Source: a virus. Taken from it: DNA of 45,564 nucleotides. The notes under the pieces are model-generated. The model searched no databases and was not told the DNA's origin. It saw nothing but the letters and a program-made list of their open reading frames with translations. Each line of letters begins with the position of its first letter. The first letter of the stretch is position 1. The stretch is from the IMG/VR virus record IMGVR_UViG_3300046471_000246, positions 1 to 45,564 of that record. One strand, written 5' to 3'. The position numbers and the translations under genes are program-made. This document shows positions 23,048 through 31,516 of this stretch, one piece after another.

Positions 23048-23615
23048 CGCTTGCTCCCTCGCTTGCCTTGCGTAACGTATCCGCAACCGCCGCCCGTATG
23101 CATGCCAGCACATATTCCCGGTTGACGTCCTTGGCCGGGCGCAACCACGGGTGTGCCGGCCGCGCCGGGATATCTGGATATTTTCCGTAGAAATGCGAAC
23201 CGTCGGACTTATTCTTCGTTTCGCGGGCGCGTAACGCGTTACGCCTGCCACTTAACTTGGACTTGTCACGGTTGTTCGTATGCTCACCACCTACGGCGCT
23301 TTTGTCCGCCCGGCGGTACAGCGAGCCGCTGTAACCCTTGGTCCCGTACTCCAGAAACTTCAGGTAAAAAAACCGGCGGTTGTCTTTCTTGCCGCGCAGA
23401 CCGATCTGCGCATCCAGCCCACTTTTCGACACGAACGCCTTCAGCGCGCCCGCCGCGTCACCGGTGTCCCGAGGGACCAGTTGCTGCATGGTCCGCAGGA
23501 TCGCATCGGCGCCTTTCTGCATGGCTGGCCGCACCTCGTTGTCCATCATGGTGTGGATGTTGCGCAGGGTGCGGCGCAACTTGAAGTCACCCGACATCCG
23601 CGATCGACGAGCCAC
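23040..23615 (-). CDS. HK97 gp10-family neck protein
   Basis: The 191-residue protein includes LRRTLRNIHTMMDNEVRPAM, RTMQQLVPRDTGDAAGALKA and FYLKFLEYGTKGYSG, the conserved core of HK97 gp10-like head-tail joining proteins. The frame starts at GTG 23613-23615; a second possible start is ATG 23595-23597 (MSGDFKLRR). Neither has a strong ribosome-binding site, and coupling to the preceding gene, which ends at 23619, is likely. Confidence 0.88.
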   Translation of the reverse strand: MARRSRMSGDFKLRRTLRNIHTMMDNEVRPAMQKGADAILRTMQQLVPRDTGDAAGALKAFVSKSGLDAQIGLRGKKDNRRFFYLKFLEYGTKGYSGSLYRRADKSAVGGEHTNNRDKSKLSGRRNALRARETKNKSDGSHFYGKYPDIPARPAHPWLRPAKDVNREYVLACIRAAVADTLRKASEGASDA

Positions 23616-23618
23616 GGT

Positions 23619-23810
23619 TTAGGCCTTGTCCTTGGCGGCCTTATCGATGGTCGCCGCAATTGGCTGCTCAGCTGCTGCCGAGTCAGTCACTTCGACCGCA
23701 ATGCCACGGGCAATAAGGGCACTGCCGGTGGTCTTATCAGTGGTGAATTCTTCGCCCTTTGCCTTATCACCCACGGCGCCCGACAGGTCGCCCAATGCTT
23801 TTAGTCTCAT
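23619..23810 (-). CDS. small neck-region hypothetical protein, 63 aa
   Basis: The ATG follows CTGAGGAAATC. The product is short, polar and Ala/Lys-rich (RLKALGDLSGAVGDKAKGEE) and resembles the 24452 gene in placement and composition. It lies between the head-closure and gp10-like genes in close spacing. No domain is recognised. Confidence 0.6.
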   Translation of the reverse strand: MRLKALGDLSGAVGDKAKGEEFTTDKTTGSALIARGIAVEVTDSAAAEQPIAATIDKAAKDKA

Positions 23811-23820
23811 ATTGATTTCC

Positions 23821-24153
23821 TCAGGGATTTGCGACGCTGGAGCACAACAGCCGCAGCATGGTTGTTTCGTTGTCCAACAACGCTGCCTCGATCAGGTACG
23901 TCGTCGACACCCCCTTGCGTACGTTAACCAGGCGATTACCGGCGACTGCATCCGATCGGGGATGCATGCGGATTTCAGCAGTGACCGTGGCTTCGATGCT
24001 CTCGGCAATCGGCACACTACGTCCGGTAGGCAAGGTGATTTCGCACCAGGCCCGACCAATTTCACGCCAGGTGGTATCGAACCCAGCGGAAGCGTTCTTG
24101 ACCATGACCGGCTCTTGCAGAGCACAACGGTGACGCAGTGGCCCGGCTCTCAT
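23821..24153 (-). CDS. head closure protein (SPP1 gp16/HK97 type)
   Basis: The 110-residue product begins MRAGPLRHRCALQEPV and has W-x-E-I and A-x-x-x-P-x-x-G-R-S elements (RAWCEITLPTGRSVPIAES), the pattern of the phage head-tail joining/head closure family. Its start overlaps the stop of the connector gene by three bases. Confidence 0.87.
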   Translation of the reverse strand: MRAGPLRHRCALQEPVMVKNASAGFDTTWREIGRAWCEITLPTGRSVPIAESIEATVTAEIRMHPRSDAVAGNRLVNVRKGVSTTYLIEAALLDNETTMLRLLCSSVANP

Positions 24154-24452
24154 CAGAAAAGCTTCCTGTACCAGAGCAATCGTTCAACCGCCAAAGGCAG
24201 CGCGGCGGCGATCGTGCCGACCACCACCGCTTCGCGGTTTGCATACCAATGTCCGACCAGCAGCAGAATTGCCTGCTCGACGTCAGCCGTCAGGCCCATT
24301 TCATCAGGTAATACTGGGTCACCCTCGACCAGAACACGATCACAATGCAAGGCTACGTGGACTTTGGCGGCGTCCACGTAGCCCTGAATGACCACGTCCT
24401 CTTCGTCACCGTCGACCCGGAGGTGCAGCTTCACGCGGTCAAGATCGAGCAT
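24153..24452 (-). CDS. head-tail connector (HK97 gp6-like)
   Basis: The 99-residue protein (MLDLDRVKLHLRVDGDEEDV, later AILLLVGHWYANREAVV) carries the DLxxVKxHLRVDxDxED signature and the WYxNRE motif of the gp6-like head-tail connector family that binds below the portal. Its start and the preceding stop share bases (TAATG). Confidence 0.93.
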   Translation of the reverse strand: MLDLDRVKLHLRVDGDEEDVVIQGYVDAAKVHVALHCDRVLVEGDPVLPDEMGLTADVEQAILLLVGHWYANREAVVVGTIAAALPLAVERLLWYRKLF

Positions 24453-24667
24453 TATTTTGTCTCGTCAGGGCTCGCCGCTTTGTCGGCCGCAGGCTTGGTC
24501 GCTTTGTTGGCCGCAGGCTTGGTCGCCTCAACCAGACCTTTGCCAATCAACAGGTTCGCCAGTTCTTCGTCTTCGACGTCGAGCACCTGTCCCGCTTGCA
24601 CTCGACCGGTGTCGGTCTTGAGCTTTTCAGGATCACCTTCAAAGCCCCACAGCACCTTCAGTTCCAT
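24452..24667 (-). CDS. small head-region hypothetical protein, 71 aa
   Basis: The ATG at 24665-24667 is preferred over the one four codons upstream because GGAG lies at the right distance. The product begins MELKVLWGFEGDPEKLKTD and ends in two tandem copies of ATKPAANKATKPAADKA-like sequence, an Ala/Lys/Pro tail. It sits between capsid and connector, downstream of a small terminator. Function is unknown. Confidence 0.65.
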   Translation of the reverse strand: MELKVLWGFEGDPEKLKTDTGRVQAGQVLDVEDEELANLLIGKGLVEATKPAANKATKPAADKAASPDETK

Positions 24668-24682
24668 GTGTTTCTCCATACG

Positions 24683-24703
24683 AAAAAGGGGCTCTAGAGC
24701 CCC
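24683..24703 (-). terminator. terminator-like hairpin after the major capsid gene
   Basis: The perfect palindrome GGGGCTCTAGAGCCCC at 24688-24703 is followed on the minus strand by five T residues. It lies just after the capsid gene in the middle of the structural operon, so it could lower expression of distal genes relative to capsid. Confidence 0.7.
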
Positions 24704-24729
24704 AAGGATTGAACCGCCGGAATGTGTTT

Positions 24730-25935
24730 TTACGCGAGCGCGAAGCGACCTTTAACAAAGGCGTACTTCTTGCGCACGGCCAAGCCCAAGCGTTCTTCCA
24801 CCAGGATTGCACGCTGGTTCTTGATGAAGTCGTCGTTGATCATGCCGACCTTGATGGTGAAACCCATGCGATCGTAGATCCGCGCGCCCTGCTGGAACGA
24901 GCCGGTCAGGAACTCGCCACCGGTGGTGGAACCATCCCCCTCGTCCATGCTGTCGGACGCAACGACTGGTCGGCCCCACAGAATCGGCGTGACCAGGCCT
25001 TGCAAGTTGGCGAACAGGTAACGATTGTCCGCGTCCTTTTGCAGCTCGATGTTCATCCAATCCAGATCGGACATGACCACGGCGTCAGCGGGCAGCTTCG
25101 ACTGCTTACGGGCCTGGTAGATCGCGCGACGGACAGTATCGATCGCAGTGTCACTGGCCTTGCTCAGATCCGCGTCAAACACGGTGGCCTGAGTCATGAT
25201 GCCGTTGAGGTTGTTACCTGTACCGTCCCCCTTCAACAGCTGCCCTTCGCGCTTCAACTCCAGGTCGTAGCGCAGCAGCTCCTGAATGTAGCTGTACAAC
25301 TGGGGGACATCGTCCAGGGCCTCGTCGGTTACCGGCATCCATACGGCAATCTTCTTAACGATGTCGGTGACCTGCTCGAACGTCACGTTGCTTTGCGGCT
25401 TGGCGGCGCCCTCACCGACCATGCCCGCGCCAAGGGTATGCAGCAACTCACGGAAGTAGGTAAACGACTGCCCCGTGACTGGCGTGGTCGGGATCAGATC
25501 GCGGATCAGCAGGTTCTGACGGGGGGCGCCCTGAATTACCGGATCATATTGCGGCGCTACCAGGCCGGAGCTCGTGACCTTGGTTTCGGTCATGCTGGCC
25601 AAGTCGGATTTGGTGATTTCAATTTCTGCCGACGGCTGATTTTTTTGAGTCAGCGCCTGGTATTTGTCATTGCCTTTGACGAAGTCAATGAAGCTCTTCT
25701 TCTCCGGATTGAGGCCGCGCAGCTTGATGCCTTTCTCCTCAAGCTTTTGCACTTGCTCGATGACTCGTTCGATTTCGCCCTTTTGGTTTTCGATCTGCTT
25801 TTTCAGATCAGCCGAGGCACTATTACCTTTTTCCAGTTCGTCCGACACCGCGTCGTATTTGACTTGCAGGGTGCCGAAGCCTTCCTTGAGTTGCTTCTCA
25901 AGGGCTTCGCGAATTTCTTTTACGTCAGCGGTCAT
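24730..25935 (-). CDS. major capsid protein, HK97 fold
   Basis: The 401-residue protein has an N-terminal coiled-coil scaffold-like delta domain (residues about 1-100: EIREALEKQLKEGFG, KKQIENQKGEIERVIEQVQK). The HK97 capsid core follows, with SSGLVAPQYDPVIQGAPRQN, the E-loop region and a C-terminal KVGMINDDFIKNQRAILVEE. The protease gene upstream should remove the delta domain. Order protease-capsid-connector is standard for this group. Confidence 0.95.
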   Translation of the reverse strand: MTADVKEIREALEKQLKEGFGTLQVKYDAVSDELEKGNSASADLKKQIENQKGEIERVIEQVQKLEEKGIKLRGLNPEKKSFIDFVKGNDKYQALTQKNQPSAEIEITKSDLASMTETKVTSSGLVAPQYDPVIQGAPRQNLLIRDLIPTTPVTGQSFTYFRELLHTLGAGMVGEGAAKPQSNVTFEQVTDIVKKIAVWMPVTDEALDDVPQLYSYIQELLRYDLELKREGQLLKGDGTGNNLNGIMTQATVFDADLSKASDTAIDTVRRAIYQARKQSKLPADAVVMSDLDWMNIELQKDADNRYLFANLQGLVTPILWGRPVVASDSMDEGDGSTTGGEFLTGSFQQGARIYDRMGFTIKVGMINDDFIKNQRAILVEERLGLAVRKKYAFVKGRFALA

Positions 25936-26576
25936 GGCCGAGCTCCAAATTGAGTTGAGAACAGGTTGGAAATTTCTTTCAGCCCTTCCACGATCACCGT
26001 GGCCGCTCCGTCACCATCGCGGTGCACAGCGGGATAGCCGAGCGAGGCGACCGCAGCCGCCTCCTTTTGCGAGAGCCCCATGCGATCGCGCAGGGCCTTC
26101 TCAAAAATTCTGATGTCCGATTTAACGTCGGTAACTTGCGCGGCGGGGTTCATGCCAAAGGGCACCAGCGACGCTTCCCATAGTTCCGCCTGCTTGATGA
26201 TCCGCACGCTACGGCCCTCACGTTCTTCATACGCGGCGAGCAGCGTGTTGAAGCCGATTGACATGCTGTCGAGCGTGCCTTCCTTCATCAGTTCGTAAGC
26301 GTCACGGGCGTAGCTCACCGCAAGATTGACCTTGCCTTTGATGTACAGGCCGTGATCGTCCTGGCTGAAATCAGCCGACCCAACCAGCCGGGTCAGGTCA
26401 TGAAACAGCGCCAGTTTCAGTCGGCCGGCACGGGTGGTTTTCACTTTGGTGAACGCCCCCGGCAAGATCACGTCGTCACCCAAATCGATGTTATTGAACA
26501 CGGCCGCATAGCCTTCAAAGTTGCCCTGGTCGTCACTGGCCTTAACTTCGAATGGAACTTCAATCTTGCTTAACAT
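25932..26576 (-). CDS. HK97-family prohead protease
   Basis: The 214-residue protein begins VPFEVKASDDQGNFEGYAAV and contains DVILPGAFTKV, the histidine in LALFHDLTRLVGSAD and the serine in TLDSMSIGFN, the His and Ser of U35/S78-type prohead proteases. It trims the capsid scaffold during maturation. The start overlaps the portal stop by 17 bases and its end overlaps the capsid start by four. Confidence 0.94.
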   Translation of the reverse strand: MLSKIEVPFEVKASDDQGNFEGYAAVFNNIDLGDDVILPGAFTKVKTTRAGRLKLALFHDLTRLVGSADFSQDDHGLYIKGKVNLAVSYARDAYELMKEGTLDSMSIGFNTLLAAYEEREGRSVRIIKQAELWEASLVPFGMNPAAQVTDVKSDIRIFEKALRDRMGLSQKEAAAVASLGYPAVHRDGDGAATVIVEGLKEISNLFSTQFGARP

Positions 26577-27771
26577 TGGTGCTCATCTCCCACCGGGTGA
26601 CCCGGTCGTATTCGTCGCCCACCAGCGGCGGAAGGTTTTCTTTGCGCCGCACTTCGTTGATGGTCATCCACCCGGAACCGCCTGAGCCGCCGAGCGCGCT
26701 GCCGAAGTAAGTGGCGCGGCCCGCGCTATCTGCGCGCAGAATCCCTTCTACGAGAAATTCCACGAACAGTGTCGTGTCGCTAAACAGCTTGTCGTTGAGC
26801 TCGTCCTCGATCGCCTTGATGTAAGGGCTGAGGCCGAAGGTGATGAAGCCGCTGGTTTGCTGCTCCAGGTTGGAGCCCATGATCGAAGTCTTTCCGGCGC
26901 GGTTCGCCAGGTACAACGGCACACCGTATATCCCGGCAATCGCCTCTTCCTGAAACTGCTGCGACTCGATGAACTGGCTGTCCTTCTGCGACATACCCGC
27001 TGGGACAATCTTGGGCCCACCTTCAAGCAAGCCCATTTTTCCGATGTCCTCAACATCGCCTTCGCGAATCTTGGGGAATTTGTCGAGGACCTGCCCGCGC
27101 TGTTCCTTGGTCAGGAACTGTTCGTAAATTACGTAACCGCCGGTAAATCCGCCTTTGCGCATGAAACGCGACGACCAGTCCTGGGCCGCCTTGGCCAGCC
27201 CCATCGACTCCTTGTGAAACTCCACAGGCGATAGCCCATTGATCCCGTCAGCACTGAAGATCTTGAAATGCAGCATGTTCGCCGGCGAGACCGGGAAAGT
27301 GTTACCGCCAGAGGTGACCCAATAGATCAGCTCATCATCCGTATCCACGCGCACCGCATCGGAGCTCAAAGGGATCAAGCCAATGAATTCGCCACGGTCG
27401 TCGCGCTCGATCAGCGCGAAGGCATTACCGCGTAAAGCCATGTTCACGATGACGGCCTTGATGAAATTAAGCCGCGTCATGAACGGGTTGGGTTTAGCGA
27501 GTATGCGTTTTGCGCGCTTTTCCGCTTCAGCAAGGACGCGCCCATCAGGCTTGTCGTCGTAGAGTTTCAGGGGCAGCCCTGAAACTGTCTCGCTAAGAAT
27601 TTTGACGCAGGCCCACACGATGGGAATGGCCATCGCTCGCTTGGGAGTGATGACCGCACCAGAACGCGTCTGCCCCCCGATATCGGTTTCGACCTCTACG
27701 TATTTCCCGGTCGTGGGATCATTGAAGCCGAAGAAACTCCAGCTCATTGGGTTGTACCAGCGAGACGCCAT
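26560..27771 (-). CDS. portal protein, HK97 type
   Basis: The ATG at 27769-27771 is chosen (MASRWYNPMSWSFFGFNDPT); the frame runs further but only into the terminase gene. The 403-residue protein carries VWACVKILSETVSGLPLKLY, NAFALIERDDRGEFIGLIPL and TSIMGSNLEQQTSGFITFGL, all diagnostic of HK97-like portals. It forms the dodecameric DNA gate of the head. It follows the large terminase with a spacing of seven bases. Confidence 0.95.
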   Translation of the reverse strand: MASRWYNPMSWSFFGFNDPTTGKYVEVETDIGGQTRSGAVITPKRAMAIPIVWACVKILSETVSGLPLKLYDDKPDGRVLAEAEKRAKRILAKPNPFMTRLNFIKAVIVNMALRGNAFALIERDDRGEFIGLIPLSSDAVRVDTDDELIYWVTSGGNTFPVSPANMLHFKIFSADGINGLSPVEFHKESMGLAKAAQDWSSRFMRKGGFTGGYVIYEQFLTKEQRGQVLDKFPKIREGDVEDIGKMGLLEGGPKIVPAGMSQKDSQFIESQQFQEEAIAGIYGVPLYLANRAGKTSIMGSNLEQQTSGFITFGLSPYIKAIEDELNDKLFSDTTLFVEFLVEGILRADSAGRATYFGSALGGSGGSGWMTINEVRRKENLPPLVGDEYDRVTRWEMSTNVKQD

Positions 27772-27778
27772 ATTGAGC

Positions 27779-29542
27779 CTATAGAAGTCCAGAGAATCCA
27801 TGTTGGATGTAGTCGTCGATGTCGCCCTTCTCCTTTTCCTTGGCCCCATCTGCGGCACCAAAGGCCATTGCCATGGCAACCACCCCGTCGATCCGACCCG
27901 TGCTTTTGCGCTTGGCGAAGATTCGGTTGTCTTTTTGGTCCGCTTCCAGAACGGCGCTTGCCGCGTTCCAGCGCAGGACGGGGTTGGTCTTGATCTTTAC
28001 CTGCCGCTCGGTCAGCGCCTTTTCGGTCATCTCGATAGAGCGCGGCATCCACAGGCCGGAATCCTTTGAGACCGTGTAGCCCTGCCCGTGGGCCATCAGC
28101 GGTATGTCGACGCCCTGGGCATCCAGCTCGGGCGTGAAGTACTTGATTCGGTATGGGTCAAAAGCGATGCCCTTGATTTCATAACGGACTGCCAACTCGC
28201 CACAGCGGGCCGCTACAAACGAGTAGTCCACGGCCATGCCGGCAGGCGCATGCAGGAAGCCGCCACGCAGCCAGGCGTCATACGGCACACGGTCAACCCG
28301 CGCCCGTTCGAGCAGCGTGTCCTTGGGCGTCCAGAATTCAGCGACCACCAATTTCAGGCGCGGAAAGTACAGGACAAGGGCTGTTAAATCGCGCGTACCG
28401 GAAAGGTCGAGACCGCCATAGCACGGTTCGCCAATCGGAATGCTGTCGAGGTCGTAATCCTCTTCGCAGGCCATCCAGACGTCAGCAGCCAGCCAGGGGT
28501 TCTCGGCGTCTACCCACTCGCAGAAATTGAGACGGCGGACCGTCGATTCTTTCGACGGCATGCCCCGAGCCTCGGTGACCTGCTCGCGCAAGTACTTCAG
28601 TCCTGGAACACCGCCATTGGCATCACCGGCTTTGCCAAACGCCAGACTGGGGTTCGACTTGTACCAGCAGCCCTCATCCTTGAACGGGTCGTCGCCCTCA
28701 TCCAGCGAGCAGATAAAGGCGAACATGCTGTCGTCGGACTTGTTGCCCGCACTGACGGCTTTGCCATATTCGTGGTAGTCGTAGCAGATCGTGGTCCGGT
28801 CGTGGCCGCTGTTGGTGATCATCACGATCAACGCCTGCCGACGGCTCTTGGTACCGGCCCGCATCATGTCTACGACCATGCGGGTCTTGTGTTCGTGGAT
28901 CTCGTCGAGCAAGGCAATGTGCGGACGTGGGCCCGACTGGCCATCGTCGGCGCTGATCGGACGGAAAAAGCTACCGGAGCCATAGTGCGCCAGGTTCCAA
29001 ACCTTCTCCCCGCGCCCCGATTTTTCAATGCGATCAGCGAGCAGTCCTGACTGATCGACCATTGAAACCGCATCGCGGAACAGGATCATCGCCTGATCTT
29101 TTTTCGTAGCCGCAGCGTAGATTTCTGCGCGAGCCTCGCCGTCTGAGGTCATACCAAACAGCCCGATACCGGCTGCAAGAGGCGACTTGCCGGAACCCTT
29201 TGCGGTCTCGATATAAGCAGTCCGGAAGCGCCGGTATCCATCGGCGCCTTTCCAACCAAACAAAGACCCGACAATGAAAGCCTGCCAAGGGTTGAGGATG
29301 AAGGGCATTCCTTCGTACTCACCGCCGTTGAGGCACAACACATTCTCGAAATAACCGATGGCATGCTCGGCGGCGTCGGTGTCGAACCGCAGACCGCGTG
29401 CCGGGCCCAGCGCCAGATCGTTCATGTGACGTTGACATGCATCCCGGACGGCCTGTCCTGCGATGATCTCTTTGGCCAGAACGGCCTGGGCGTAAAGCGT
29501 TGCGCGATCAGAAGTACCTGTTTGCGATGTCCTGTTCTTCAT
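27779..29542 (-). CDS. terminase large subunit
   Basis: The 587-residue protein shows LNPWQAFIVGSLFGWK (adenine-binding/Q motif region), Walker A in ETAKGSGKSPLA at about residues 112-123, Walker B LLDEIHEHK at about 210-218, and a C-terminal nuclease part with GGLDLSGTRDLTALVL and DPYRIKYF. It belongs to the HK97/Terminase_1 type that packages DNA into the procapsid. Its start overlaps the end of the small subunit by 35 bases. Confidence 0.96.
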   Translation of the reverse strand: MKNRTSQTGTSDRATLYAQAVLAKEIIAGQAVRDACQRHMNDLALGPARGLRFDTDAAEHAIGYFENVLCLNGGEYEGMPFILNPWQAFIVGSLFGWKGADGYRRFRTAYIETAKGSGKSPLAAGIGLFGMTSDGEARAEIYAAATKKDQAMILFRDAVSMVDQSGLLADRIEKSGRGEKVWNLAHYGSGSFFRPISADDGQSGPRPHIALLDEIHEHKTRMVVDMMRAGTKSRRQALIVMITNSGHDRTTICYDYHEYGKAVSAGNKSDDSMFAFICSLDEGDDPFKDEGCWYKSNPSLAFGKAGDANGGVPGLKYLREQVTEARGMPSKESTVRRLNFCEWVDAENPWLAADVWMACEEDYDLDSIPIGEPCYGGLDLSGTRDLTALVLYFPRLKLVVAEFWTPKDTLLERARVDRVPYDAWLRGGFLHAPAGMAVDYSFVAARCGELAVRYEIKGIAFDPYRIKYFTPELDAQGVDIPLMAHGQGYTVSKDSGLWMPRSIEMTEKALTERQVKIKTNPVLRWNAASAVLEADQKDNRIFAKRKSTGRIDGVVAMAMAFGAADGAKEKEKGDIDDYIQHGFSGLL

Positions 29543-30035
29543 TCGGGAAAAGCTCGCCCTGAGGTGCGGGCGCTTTCAGCGACCTCCGCGCCATGGGCGA
29601 GAAACCGAATTTGGCGCCTGCATCGTTTGCACGCCGCTCGGCGTCGTTGCGCAATTTGCGCCAGATGGAAAGGTCCTGAGCGCCTGTCTTGTACGTCTGC
29701 ACATCGCCGCGCGTACCCGATGACATGGTGGCGTTTAGGGCCTGAATATTGAGCGTCCAGCGACGGTAATCCGACACCGCCTCGCAGTACTGAGCCATGG
29801 CCTGCATATCCATTTTGGAGATCAAGCCCAGCTTAACCAGGTCGGGCACCACCCGCGCCCACTCTTGGCGAGCGTCGTCGTCGAGCCAATCCGGCATCGG
29901 CGGTGCCTCTACCGGCATCACGGGCTGTTGGTGCTCACGCAGAAGGTTTGCTGCGTTCTTTTTGCTTGGATTTCCGTTCAGCAAATGGACGATGGCCGGC
30001 TTGGCTGGACGTCCAGAATTCTCGTTCCCGGCCAT
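29508..30035 (-). CDS. terminase small subunit, P27 family
   Basis: The 175-residue protein begins MAGNENSGRPAKPAIVHLLN and contains GNPSKKNAAN and MPDWLDDDARQEWARVVPDL, the typical N-terminus and W-LDDxAxxEW motif of P27-family small terminases. These recognise cos DNA and bring the large subunit. The candidate cos region lies immediately upstream, next to an HNH gene. Confidence 0.94.
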   Translation of the reverse strand: MAGNENSGRPAKPAIVHLLNGNPSKKNAANLLREHQQPVMPVEAPPMPDWLDDDARQEWARVVPDLVKLGLISKMDMQAMAQYCEAVSDYRRWTLNIQALNATMSSGTRGDVQTYKTGAQDLSIWRKLRNDAERRANDAGAKFGFSPMARRSLKAPAPQGELFPNEEQDIANRYF

Positions 30036-30250
30036 TCAAAACACCTCAGTTTTCACGTACAGTCGACTGCAACCGCGAAGGGGTACCCCCCCATTTTTCC
30101 CGCCGTTGCGTAAAGACCGTCGAGGGCGGTCCTACGCTGGAAAAACCCCATATTTTGACCCGCCCCCTCATTTCCGACCGTTCATCGGCTGAAACCCTCG
30201 AAAACGTCAAAAACCGCCGGAAATTCGGGCGTTATCGCGACAGATTCTCA
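30036..30250. other. candidate cos region between HNH and terminase genes
   Basis: This 215-base gap has no gene. It contains the palindrome GGGGTACCCC at 30080-30089 followed by a C run, and further GC clusters and direct repeats of short A/C tracts. In HK97-like phages that encode HNH-terS-terL in this order, cos lies here. The exact nick positions cannot be read from sequence. Confidence 0.5.
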
Positions 30251-30604
30251 TTACATCGCCCAATGATGGCCAGGATCGAGCGGAATTCCGTTGGTGCCGC
30301 AGCCAATCTCATGCCCACGCTTCTCCGACCGTTGCTTGGTCGAGTCGTGATGCACTTTGCAAAGCGACTGCCAGTTATCGCTGTCCCAGAACAGCCGCCG
30401 CGCCTGGGCAATCAGCACCTCATCGCAGCCAGCTAACGCAGCCCTCAGGCCATGCCTGACCTTGTGGTCGACGACGGTCGCGGCCACGACTCGCCCCTGC
30501 TCCTGACACATGACGCAGAGTGGATACTTGTCGAGGTACGCCCGACGAGCCTTATCCCACTTGCTGTCATACACCTTCGGTATGTGGGCATCCGGACCGG
30601 CCAT
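30251..30604 (-). CDS. HNH endonuclease (packaging-associated)
   Basis: The ATG at 30602-30604 gives a 117-residue protein with CVMCQEQG, VVDHKVRH and DNWQSLCKVHHDSTKQ, i.e. paired CxxC/CxxH zinc ligands around the HNH catalytic core (His in VDH, Asn in DNW, His in HHD). Such HNH proteins next to terminase genes are needed for cos cleavage in HK97-like phages. Its start shares a base with the stop of the upstream holin. Confidence 0.92.
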   Translation of the reverse strand: MAGPDAHIPKVYDSKWDKARRAYLDKYPLCVMCQEQGRVVAATVVDHKVRHGLRAALAGCDEVLIAQARRLFWDSDNWQSLCKVHHDSTKQRSEKRGHEIGCGTNGIPLDPGHHWAM

Positions 30605-30894
30605 CAGCCCTCCCTCCACACGCGGGCCAGGTTGCCGCTGCTCTGGCACACCGAGCCGACGAACACGCCAAGCATCACCACCAGCGGCCAAGACACTGCC
30701 GGCATGATCAGTAGCCCTTTGCTGATGTACATCATGGCCGCGCCGGAGCTGACCATCATCAGCCACGCAAGGCAGCTCATGTTGCGGCGGAACCGCGCGC
30801 CCTTGCGCCGAAAGGTAAACAGTCGAACGAACAATGCCAGGCACAACCAAAAAGTAATCTGCGTGAGTAGAGCGGGAATCAGTGGGTTATCCAT
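30604..30894 (-). CDS. phage holin, three-TM type
   Basis: The ATG at 30892-30894 yields 96 residues with three hydrophobic segments: residues about 4-25, 42-59 and 63-82. The sequence RLFTFRRKGARFRRNMSCLA matches the cytoplasmic loop of the 3TM holin family (Phage_holin_3_7). Holins time lysis by permeabilising the inner membrane so that the signal-less endolysin at 7850-8290 can reach the wall. The start overlaps the upstream holin by eight bases. Confidence 0.85.
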   Translation of the reverse strand: MDNPLIPALLTQITFWLCLALFVRLFTFRRKGARFRRNMSCLAWLMMVSSGAAMMYISKGLLIMPAVSWPLVVMLGVFVGSVCQSSGNLARVWREG

Positions 30895-31255
30895 CCTGAC
30901 CTCCAGGCTGATCGGCGCCGATCCTGCCCCGCCGCTTGATTGCAGCAAGAGCAACGGTCACAACCAACACCGCCGCGCCAAACGCCGCCGGACCGGAGTA
31001 CTTGAACGGGCGGATGCCCCACACCTCGAAGTCAACTAGCGCCGGCGCAAACAGATATCCCATCACAAACGAGACCAGGAGAAAGACAGCGCGCTTCCAT
31101 ACCGGCAGTTCCTCGGTTGTGGTGAAGAACACCAAAGCGCCGGCAAAGGCACCAATGGCAGCGAGCAGATCGATACCTGTGAGCAGTCCCGCAAATCCGG
31201 CCCCTGCTGCACCGAGCACCACGACGGATGCGGTCGTGCTCGCTGGCTCGGCCAT
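30887..31255 (-). CDS. second holin (LydA/Phage_holin_3_3-like)
   Basis: The 122-residue protein begins MAEPASTTASVVVLGAAGAG and has hydrophobic stretches at residues about 10-35, 55-72 and 85-107, with charged ends (VWKRAVF, IKRRGRIG). This resembles the LydA-type holin of Pseudomonas phages. It is the first gene after the late terminator and is followed at once by the other holin, so the pair may act as holin and antiholin. Confidence 0.82.
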   Translation of the reverse strand: MAEPASTTASVVVLGAAGAGFAGLLTGIDLLAAIGAFAGALVFFTTTEELPVWKRAVFLLVSFVMGYLFAPALVDFEVWGIRPFKYSGPAAFGAAVLVVTVALAAIKRRGRIGADQPGGQDG

Positions 31256-31516
31256 GGTCGTACTCCACTGCAGTCACCCAAGGGGCGGAAATAGAAAACC
31301 CCGCCGAAGCGGGGTTTGGTAACGGCCTGGGAAAGGCCGGGTATAACTGCACAGCACCGTGCTCATTGGCGATACACCTAAGCGGTTCTCGCATATCGTG
31401 GTGACTTTTTACTCTGCTCCGGAAAGACCGAAAAGCGGTGTTTTTCGGTACACCCAGATGTGACCAGAACACGACCACAATACGACCACAATGCGACAAA
31501 CTATCCGGACGAACGG
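31256..31516. promoter_or_regulatory. late-operon leader region
   Basis: No gene is seen in these 261 bases. The region holds the terminator at 31297-31316 and, by position, the late promoter and antitermination-loading site between the Q-position gene and the first holin. No individual promoter hexamer could be chosen with confidence. Confidence 0.5.
31297..31316 (-). terminator. terminator upstream of the late operon (tR'-like)
   Basis: AACCCCGC and GCGGGGTT pair around a CGAA loop. On the minus strand the stem is followed by TTTTCTATTTC. A terminator just upstream of the first late gene and just downstream of the 31517 gene is the arrangement seen in phages whose late genes depend on antitermination. 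Confidence 0.8.

Noticed and set aside
24709-25953. 414-aa frame antisense to the capsid gene
   Set aside because: Exactly mirrors the capsid gene; codon-bias artefact.
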